A stretch of DNA of 8,090 bases from Candidatus Omnitrophota bacterium. GTDB lineage: Bacteria > Omnitrophota > Gorgyraeia > Zapsychrales > JANLHA01. The notes under the pieces are model-generated. The model was not told the DNA's origin. It saw only the letters and a program-made list of their open reading frames with translations, and searched no databases. Position numbers and translations under genes: made by a program. Position 1 is the stretch's first letter; every line of letters begins with the position of its first letter. Positions 1 through 4,940 of this stretch are shown piece after piece. Location of the stretch: positions 1 to 8,090 of the forward strand of contig JAHFFS010000059.1 of the NCBI GenBank assembly GCA_023247815.1, read 5' to 3'.

Positions 1-1
1 G

Positions 2-835
2 CTTGATATCGAATCACCACAGATTGCTAAAAATGTTCTGCCTGGGCAGTTTGTCATGGTTGTCACTGACGAGAATTCGGAATGGATCCCGATCACCGTC
101 ATGGAAGCGGATGCCAGCCGCGGGATCATTTCCTTGATCGTCCAAGAGGTGGGGCCAAGTACGCGGCAGTTGGCCAACAAACCGATCAATGAGGAGTTGT
201 TCTCGGTGATGGGGCCTCTAGGGCAGCCTATGAAGATCGAAAAATTTGGCGTCGTGGTCTGTGCCGCGACGGGATTAGGGGTGGCACAGATTTTACCGAT
301 CTGCCGGGCTTTTAAAAAGGCGGGCAATAAGGTCATCGGTGTCATGGGGGCGAAGACCAGAAAGCTTTTGATGCTCGAGGCGCAAATGCGGTTGTCCTGC
401 CATCAATTGATCATCACAACCGACGATGGTTCCTATGAGCATAAGGGCCAGGCCAATGAAATTGTTAGAGAGTTGTTAGAAACGCAGGAAATCAATTTGG
501 TTTATACAACCGGATCAGTCGCCATGATGAAGGCGATTGCTGGGCTGACGCGAAAATTTGGCGTTAAAACGTTGGTCAAGTTGAATCCCATGATGTTGTG
601 CGGTGCTGGCATTTGCGGGTCTTGCCGGGTGAAGGTCGGCGGTAAGGAAGTCTTGGCCTGCGAGTGCGGTCCCATCTTTGAGGCGCAAAGTGTTGATTAT
701 GATGATTTGCGGATACGCAAAGAGGCCTTTGCTTCTGCCTCCATCGATCAAGGTTTTGCTTTTTCGGCGGAAACATTGACCAATCCGGAATCGATCAAAC
801 AAATGTTTTCGAATTTTTTAAAAGAAACTAAATAG
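2..835 (+). CDS. NfnA/SudB-like FAD/NAD-binding [2Fe-2S] reductase subunit, 5'-truncated by the window
   Basis: The reading frame is open from base 2, and the residues before the first ATG (56) already match the family (PGQFV at 41-55), so the true start lies upstream. Residue numbers below count from that ATG. The family holds the small subunit of NADH-dependent ferredoxin:NADP+ oxidoreductase (Nfn), sulfide dehydrogenase SudB and PyrK: a flavin-binding barrel, an NAD-binding Rossmann domain, and a C-terminal [2Fe-2S] domain, cytoplasmic. Visible landmarks are IPIT (about 11-14), GPLGQP (about 53-58), TGLGVAQILPI in the nucleotide-binding loop, TTDDGSY, LNPMM, and Cys182, Cys187, Cys190, Cys202 (CX4CX2CX11C). 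Two oddities stand out: Cys182 occupies the position where Nfn proteins carry an Asp ligand, and Trp10 sits where the RxPxT flavin motif has Arg. The next gene encodes the usual partner flavoprotein. PyrK is an alternative because of the four Cys, but no pyrD lies downstream. Family call strong; exact reaction unknown. Confidence 0.88.
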   Translation, partial: LDIESPQIAKNVLPGQFVMVVTDENSEWIPITVMEADASRGIISLIVQEVGPSTRQLANKPINEELFSVMGPLGQPMKIEKFGVVVCAATGLGVAQILPICRAFKKAGNKVIGVMGAKTRKLLMLEAQMRLSCHQLIITTDDGSYEHKGQANEIVRELLETQEINLVYTTGSVAMMKAIAGLTRKFGVKTLVKLNPMMLCGAGICGSCRVKVGGKEVLACECGPIFEAQSVDYDDLRIRKEAFASASIDQGFAFSAETLTNPESIKQMFSNFLKETK

Positions 836-837
836 TA

Positions 838-919
838 GCAAGTCTCAAGTTACAAGTGCCAAGTAAAAAGGATTTGAGACGAAATCTTTATCACTTGTGA
901 CTTGCAACATGAGACTCGG
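838..919. repeat. Intergenic palindromic repeat, copy A
   Basis: This is an imperfect inverted repeat filling the gap between the two reductase genes. The left arm (841-864, beginning agtctcaagttac) is roughly complementary to the right arm (892-916, ending acatgagact). An inner dyad, gattt (871-875) and aaatc (882-886), sits at the apex. A related copy lies at 4726-4847: 891-916 and 4785-4810 match at 24 of 26 positions, including an identical tcacttgtgacttg. It looks like a dispersed MITE/REP-like element; no transposase is visible. As RNA it could fold and affect coupling between the two reductase genes (inference). Confidence 0.7.
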
Positions 920-931
920 GACAGGATTGCC

Positions 932-2317
932 GTGCAGCCTTTGGAAAAAAGAAAAAAGAGTTTTGAGGAATTTGAGCTGACGCTGTCGAAAAAGGCGGCG
1001 GTGGAAGAGGCCCGCCGGTTTCCGCAGGGGAATCGTAAAGAGGACCAAGCTCAGTGTCCGTTAGGAACGGATATCGCGGCGGTCATGCGTATCCTTCGCG
1101 AGGGGGATGTTACCGCCGCGTATAAAAAATTGAAAGAAGAAAATGATTTTCCGCTCATCTGTGCCCGGGTTTGTCCAGAACCGGCCATTTTGGAAAAGGA
1201 TGATGCGTTTTCCTCAACACCCATCCGGGTGCGCGGAATCGAACGCTTTATCGCTGAACAGGGACGGGAAAAACAATTTTTCCAACGGTCGCTTAAGCCT
1301 ACGGGGCAGAGAGTGGCAATCGTTGGTTCGGGTCCGGCGGGCTTGAGCGCGGCCAGCCAATTGGCGCGACGGAATTATCAGGTGACGATTTTTGAAGCCT
1401 TGGCCTCACCAGGCGGAAAGCTGCGTTATTTTCTGCCGTCATTCCGTTTGTCCAAATCGGTTTTGGATATGGAGATCCAAGATGTTCGCCTCTTAGGCGT
1501 CGATATCCGCTGCCATTGCGGCATTGGCCGCTCCATCACATTGGAAGATTTGTTTGCCCAAGGTTTTGCCGCGGTCCTTTTGGCTGTCGGGCTGGGGGGT
1601 GCCGTTCCAACGTTGGCCTCTGGAACCCATTTTGGCGGGGTTTATCACGCGGAAGAATTTTTGTTTCAAGTCAACTCCTTGACGTCGGAAGGTTTTGCCA
1701 AAAAATCCGCGGTCAAGTTAGGCGAGGAAGTGGTTGTCATCGGTTCCGACGACAAGGCAGCGGACTGCGCCCGGATGTGTGTCCGTTTTGGCAAAAAAGT
1801 CAGTTTGGTTTTTGCCCAGACCGAAGAAGATTTTCTGGCCCACTCAAAGGGATTGCAATACGCTAAAGAAGAAGGTGTTCAGTTAAGACCACTGGCTCAG
1901 CTCAAAGAAATCACGGCACGTGAGAAACAATGGGTTAAGTCGATCCGCTGTTCGCAAATGGATTTTGCCGATCCGCAAGGTGACGGTCACTGGCAGATTT
2001 TGCCGGTTCCCGACGCTGATTTTGAAATGGCAGCGGACACCGTTATTTTAACGGCCCCCCGCGGGCCCAATCGTTTCCTTCGTCAGTTGCTGCCAGAACT
2101 CAGGTATACGGATGAGGGAACGGTTTGGGTTGATGAAGGCGCGGGCATGAGTTCCGAGCGCCGAATTTTTGCCGCCGGTGATATTGTCACTGGTACGGAA
2201 TCGATCATGGACGCCTTTGTCTCCGGCAAAAAAGCGGCCCAAAAGATTGATCAATATTTAACGCAGATCAAAGATCAACATGTCAAAACGACTCAATCCC
2301 CAAGATATTCTCGATAA
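932..2317 (+). CDS. NfnB/GltD-like FAD-dependent pyridine nucleotide-disulfide oxidoreductase with lost Fe-S ligands
   Basis: The 461-aa product resembles the large subunit of Nfn and glutamate synthase beta chain: an N-terminal helical Fe-S domain, an FAD Rossmann fold (VAIVGSGPAGL, about 128-138, then FEA and PGG), a nested NAD(P)H domain, and a C-terminal FAD-contacting segment (IFAAGDIVTG, SGKKAA). Length is normal for the family. I chose GTG 932, with cagga at 922-926 ahead of it. The frame is also open from TTG 902, but that lies inside the repeat and adds ten unconserved residues. The N-terminal cluster motif CxxCxxxxCxxxCP reads F30, G33, D38, C42. The second motif keeps IC77 and VC81P but has L87 and D91 where two more Cys are expected. 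In the NAD(P)H domain, the usual GGGNxAxD reads GSDDKAAD (about 271-278) and YRRS reads FAQT (294-297). Fold and pairing with the upstream gene are clear. Catalytic activity, cluster content and electron donor are uncertain. The frame is intact, so it is probably a divergent protein rather than a pseudogene. Confidence 0.85.
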   Translation: MQPLEKRKKSFEEFELTLSKKAAVEEARRFPQGNRKEDQAQCPLGTDIAAVMRILREGDVTAAYKKLKEENDFPLICARVCPEPAILEKDDAFSSTPIRVRGIERFIAEQGREKQFFQRSLKPTGQRVAIVGSGPAGLSAASQLARRNYQVTIFEALASPGGKLRYFLPSFRLSKSVLDMEIQDVRLLGVDIRCHCGIGRSITLEDLFAQGFAAVLLAVGLGGAVPTLASGTHFGGVYHAEEFLFQVNSLTSEGFAKKSAVKLGEEVVVIGSDDKAADCARMCVRFGKKVSLVFAQTEEDFLAHSKGLQYAKEEGVQLRPLAQLKEITAREKQWVKSIRCSQMDFADPQGDGHWQILPVPDADFEMAADTVILTAPRGPNRFLRQLLPELRYTDEGTVWVDEGAGMSSERRIFAAGDIVTGTESIMDAFVSGKKAAQKIDQYLTQIKDQHVKTTQSPRYSR

Positions 2318-3116
2318 GAAGGCGAGGGGTCAGAAAATCACCATGCTGACCGCTTATGATTTTCCTTTAGCTAGTTTCATTGATCAATGTGGGATCGATA
2401 TGGTTCTGGTTGGTGATTCTTTGGCCAATGTGGTCTTAGGTTTGGAATCAACGCGCGAAGTCACAATGGAGATCATGCTGCATCATGCCAAGTCCGTTAA
2501 CCGCGGCGTCAAGCACGCCCTTTTGGTCGGCGATATGCCTTATGACGCGTTTCAGGGCGGTTTGAATCACGCGGTTTTTAGTGCTAAACGTTTTGTGAAG
2601 GAAGCCGGATGTGACGCGGTGAAATTGGAATGGTTTGACGGATGTCTAACGATGGCTGAAGCGATTGTCAAATCGGGAATTCCGGTCATGGGGCATGTCG
2701 GGCTGACCCCGCAAACCGTGGACAAGATCGGCGGGTTTAAAGTCCAGGGAAAAGATGCTCAAGGTGCCATCAAGATTATGACGCAGGCCAAGTCGTTGGC
2801 CGAACGAGGCTGTTTCAGTCTGGTTTTAGAATGCATCCCGGCTGAAATCGCGAAGCTGGTGACTAGCTCTTTGGCAATTCCAACCATCGGGATCGGGGCG
2901 GGAGTGCATTGCGATGGCCAAGTTCTTGTCACACATGATCTTTTAGGTTTGTTTGAAAGGTTTCGTCCAAAATTCGCTAAGCAGTATGTGGATTTGGGAC
3001 AAGCGATTCGCAAAGGTGTTAAGCAGTTTCGTAGCGATGTGAGTGCGAAAAAATTTCCCGCGAAGACGCATAGTTTTTCCATCACCGTGGAAGAATTGGC
3101 GAAAATTAAAATTTAA
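2280..3116 (+). CDS. panB: 3-methyl-2-oxobutanoate hydroxymethyltransferase (ketopantoate hydroxymethyltransferase)
   Basis: PanB transfers a hydroxymethyl group from 5,10-methylene-tetrahydrofolate to 3-methyl-2-oxobutanoate, giving ketopantoate, the first committed step of pantothenate and CoA synthesis in the cytoplasm. The 278-aa protein is full length and collinear with the family: MLTAYDFPLA (22-31), the two Mg2+-binding aspartates D46 (VGDSL) and D85 (VGDMPY), the VKLE segment (114-117), GHVGLTPQ (138-145), the catalytic glutamate E184 in LVLECIP, and GIGAG followed by CDGQVLV. ATG 2280 fits the usual N-terminus, in which the family begins a few residues before the DI(L/R) helix. The gene starts 38 nt inside the end of the preceding oxidoreductase gene in another frame and has no strong ribosome-binding site, so translation is probably coupled. 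All key residues are present and function is very likely normal. Confidence 0.96.
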   Translation: MSKRLNPQDILDKKARGQKITMLTAYDFPLASFIDQCGIDMVLVGDSLANVVLGLESTREVTMEIMLHHAKSVNRGVKHALLVGDMPYDAFQGGLNHAVFSAKRFVKEAGCDAVKLEWFDGCLTMAEAIVKSGIPVMGHVGLTPQTVDKIGGFKVQGKDAQGAIKIMTQAKSLAERGCFSLVLECIPAEIAKLVTSSLAIPTIGIGAGVHCDGQVLVTHDLLGLFERFRPKFAKQYVDLGQAIRKGVKQFRSDVSAKKFPAKTHSFSITVEELAKIKI

Positions 3117-3124
3117 AGTGCGAC

Positions 3125-3144
3125 CAAAAAACAATTTTTTGTTT
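3125..3144 (+). terminator. Possible weak AT-rich terminator after panB
   Basis: A 7-bp stem (caaaaaa 3125-3131, ttttttg 3135-3141) with a 3-nt loop is followed by more T. The stem is almost all A-T, so it would be weak, and it may work in both directions. Its position, just after panB and just before the promoter of the next gene, is the main support. Confidence 0.35.
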
Positions 3145-3170
3145 GTATGAAGTTGCAATTTTGCTAAAAT
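3143..3170 (+). promoter_or_regulatory. Predicted sigma70-type promoter for the barrel/secreted-protein pair
   Basis: A -35-like ttgtat (3143-3148) and a -10 taaaat (3165-3170, five of six consensus bases) are separated by 16 nt. They are followed by a short leader and the ribosome-binding site aaggag at 3187-3192. The -35 match is modest. The -10 and the position support a separate transcription unit from 3196. Confidence 0.5.
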
Positions 3171-3195
3171 ACAAGCAAGTTCAATAAAGGAGCGA

Positions 3196-4056
3196 ATGAA
3201 ACGTACTTTTTTTATTCCCGTCGTATTGGCATTATTTTTTCTGCTTAGTTTTTCTATTGTTCAGGCAGAAGAAGACCCATTGCCTAAGTGGGTCAAACGC
3301 ATCGAATATTCCATCCAGCTCGAAACAGATAAAAAGCCAACCTTTTATTTCCAGACAGTCCAGCCTCTCACCCAGGACGAAGAAAAAAAAGATACAATTT
3401 TTATCCAGCCGCGTGTGAATATCCGCGATGAGCGCGGCATTTATAATTTGGGATTAGGATATCGAAAACTCGCCTCGGAGGACTGGATCGTCGGTGTGAA
3501 TACATTCCTGGATTATCAGGATTTGCATCGGCACGCCAGGGCGGGGCTCGGTTTCGAGGTTTTGGGGCAAATCCTTGAGGGGCGGGTGAATACTTACTTT
3601 GGCGGGCTCACCAATAAAAAAGAGGCGGATTTTTCCGCGGCCTCTAGAACCATTGAGCGGGTGGCTGATGGGATTGATTATGAATTAGGGGCGCCCGTTC
3701 CCTATATGTCGTGGTTAAAGATTTATGGAAGCGGTTTCTGGTATGATTTTAAAAGTTTTGATGATAAATTGGGATGGAAATCCCGCCTTGAAGCAAGCCT
3801 GAATGAACACGTCCAATTGGAAGTTTATACCTGGGATGATAATAAAGGGGATCTGGAGTACGGAGGGCGGCTTCGTTTGAATGTGGCCTTCAACACTTTT
3901 TCGGATATTTTAGGGGCGGTGAAATTTTCTCAAGAAGCCTTTCCCAGGAATGATTTAAAGGAGAGGTTGCTTATTCCTGTGGAAAGGGAATATGACATCA
4001 TCCTTGAGCGTAAAGTTGAGTCAAGCGGTTTTGTTGTGGAAGCAGGGAGGTCGTAG
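3196..4056 (+). CDS. Inverse-autotransporter (intimin/invasin-type) beta-barrel protein without passenger
   Basis: The 286-aa product has a signal peptide (positive start KR, hydrophobic core about 5-22, cleavage likely after VQA24) and then the hallmark segments of the inverse-autotransporter beta domain: FQTVQPL (52-58), KDTIF with a following QPRVN strand, NLGLGYRKL, WIVGVNTFLDYQ, and AGLGFEVLG, with alternating aromatic strands to about residue 245. A tail with LKERLLIPVEREYDIILER resembles the linker that follows the barrel in intimin-like proteins. It should sit in the outer membrane. In characterised members an extracellular passenger of Ig-like domains follows the barrel; here the protein stops about 25 residues after the linker. 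No LysM domain precedes the barrel. Start ATG 3196 has aaggag three bases upstream and its own promoter. The downstream gene begins one base after the stop. Family call strong; role unknown, perhaps adhesion or export of the neighbour. Confidence 0.85.
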   Translation: MKRTFFIPVVLALFFLLSFSIVQAEEDPLPKWVKRIEYSIQLETDKKPTFYFQTVQPLTQDEEKKDTIFIQPRVNIRDERGIYNLGLGYRKLASEDWIVGVNTFLDYQDLHRHARAGLGFEVLGQILEGRVNTYFGGLTNKKEADFSAASRTIERVADGIDYELGAPVPYMSWLKIYGSGFWYDFKSFDDKLGWKSRLEASLNEHVQLEVYTWDDNKGDLEYGGRLRLNVAFNTFSDILGAVKFSQEAFPRNDLKERLLIPVEREYDIILERKVESSGFVVEAGRS

Positions 4057-4057
4057 G

Positions 4058-4624
4058 GTGGCGAAAAGATTGTGGAGAATATTTTTTATTTTTATTCTCA
4101 TGATTTTCTTAGGAACTTTTTCTGCTTTGGCTGTTGGCCCCGCAACGGTTTACAAAGTCACACTCACGAAGTTTGAATTATGGAATGGGACCGCATGGAT
4201 AACGATTCTTGACGGGTCATCAACGACGATTGATATTGCTTCTGCTTCTTCGGGGGCGGCAGCCGGCAATTTTATATCCGGCGTTAACATCCCTGACGGG
4301 ACATATACGCAGTCCCGGGTCACGCCTTCTGCTACTTTTACGATCAAAGGTAATGATGGGAGCAATTATACAACAGCAGCGATCGGTGTAGGCAGCGGTT
4401 GTACAGCGACTGAAATTGCTGCTTCAGCCGCAGAATGCACCGTTACGATCCCCGGGGGAATAACGGCAAACACCGCCATCTTCTCCGGTCCTATTACCAT
4501 GACCGGAGGAGTCGCCAGCCATAAAGTGCGTGTAAGTTTTGATGTCAGCACCGCTATCCAGACGGTCGTTGGTGAACTCTTTCCCGCCGCCCCCACCGTA
4601 ACCGTAACAATCATCCAATTATAA
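4058..4624 (+). CDS. Small secreted beta-rich protein of unknown function
   Basis: I do not recognise this 188-aa protein with certainty. GTG 4058 is chosen because gggagg (4045-4050) lies seven bases ahead and the product then starts with a classic signal peptide: KR, a hydrophobic core rich in I, F and L, and likely cleavage after ALA25. An ATG at 3992 in the same frame would put about 22 extra residues before the signal and has no support. The mature part is rich in Thr, Ser, Ala, Val and Gly, with short alternating strands. The segment with YKVTLTKFELWNGTAW, an ID motif and a later DGTYTQSRV recalls DUF4382-like secreted beta-sandwich proteins (weak inference). Two Cys, in GSGC and AAEC, could form a disulfide. 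The gene starts one base after the stop of the barrel gene, so the two are surely co-transcribed and probably translationally coupled. It may be a surface or periplasmic partner of the barrel. Confidence 0.75.
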   Translation: MAKRLWRIFFIFILMIFLGTFSALAVGPATVYKVTLTKFELWNGTAWITILDGSSTTIDIASASSGAAAGNFISGVNIPDGTYTQSRVTPSATFTIKGNDGSNYTTAAIGVGSGCTATEIAASAAECTVTIPGGITANTAIFSGPITMTGGVASHKVRVSFDVSTAIQTVVGELFPAAPTVTVTIIQL

Positions 4625-4630
4625 ATCTCC

Positions 4631-4734
4631 GGGGACACCTCACCGTCCCCATTTGCCATCATTCTGGGGGTCCAGACCCAGCTGTCTTAAAGTTGAGAAA
4701 AATAAGGGGCTGTCCCTGGAAAGTAACAAGCCCC
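4631..4734. repeat. GC-rich REP-like hairpin cluster, possible terminator
   Basis: Three dyads follow the secreted-protein gene: ggggac/gtcccc (4631-4636 with 4645-4650, 8-nt loop), ctggg/cccag (4664-4668 with 4677-4681, with an alternative tctgg/ccaga inside), and ggggct/agcccc (4706-4711 with 4729-4734). The first sits seven bases after the stop codon and could end transcription, but no clear T-run follows. The ggggac...gtcccc style resembles REP palindromes handled by IS200-like RAYT transposases (inference). No transposase gene is in the window. Confidence 0.45.
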
Positions 4735-4847
4735 AAGTTACAGGTCTCAGGCTTCAAGTAAAAAAAATTGCGATAAAGTCCTTGTCACTTGTGACTTGTC
4801 ACATGAGACTACCTTGAGACCTGCGACATGAGACTTGAAACTTAAGT
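4726..4847. repeat. Intergenic palindromic repeat, copy B (extended)
   Basis: This is a second, longer relative of the element at 838-919. Shared blocks are caagttaca, caagtaaaaa, tcacttgtgacttg and acatgagact. Paired arms include caggtctca (4741-4749) with tgagacctg (4815-4823), ttcaagt (4753-4759) with acttgaa (4833-4839), and a perfect small dyad gtcac-tt-gtgac (4784-4795). A unit at 4793-4810 is repeated imperfectly at 4818-4835 (15 of 18 identical), so this copy has grown by a partial internal duplication. Confidence 0.7.
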
Positions 4848-4861
4848 TAGCGACAAAAGTC

Positions 4862-4890
4862 TTGCAATTGCAAAGCCTTTTCGATAAAAT
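4862..4890 (+). promoter_or_regulatory. Predicted sigma70-type promoter for glyQS-ppdK
   Basis: The -35-like ttgcaa (4862-4867) and -10 taaaat (4885-4890) have the ideal 17-nt spacing. Transcription would start near 4897, leaving a leader of roughly 45 nt. That is too short for a T-box, so glyQS does not appear to be under T-box control here. Confidence 0.6.
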
Positions 4891-4940
4891 ATCATTTCTT
4901 TCTTAATTTTGACCGGATTGGTGGTTTTGATGGCAAAGGT

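Noticed and set aside
2..835. Assignment as PyrK (dihydroorotate dehydrogenase electron-transfer subunit)
   Set aside because: The four-Cys motif fits, but the partner downstream is NfnB/GltD-like and no pyrD is present. The TTDDGSY and LNPMM segments fit the NfnA/SudB branch better.
902..931. Upstream TTG start for the NfnB/GltD-like gene
   Set aside because: It lies inside the palindromic repeat, has no ribosome-binding site, and adds residues not seen in the family. GTG 932 is preferred.
3992..4057. Upstream ATG start for the small secreted protein
   Set aside because: It would overlap the barrel gene by about 65 nt and place a polar leader before a clear signal peptide. GTG 4058 has a good Shine-Dalgarno sequence.
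4030..4070. A frameshift splitting one long inverse autotransporter into barrel and passenger
   Set aside because: The downstream product has its own ribosome-binding site and signal peptide, which a passenger would not need.
4366..4662. Open frame on the - strand opposite the secreted protein gene
   Set aside because: Its Val/Ala/Pro-rich translation mirrors the codon composition of the + strand gene, and no start signal was found.
4726..4847. CRISPR array
   Set aside because: The repeats are imperfect, palindromic and without regular unique spacers, and no cas genes are nearby.
4891..4940. T-box leader controlling glyQS
   Set aside because: Only about 45 nt separate the predicted transcription start and the gene, with no T-box consensus or specifier stem visible.
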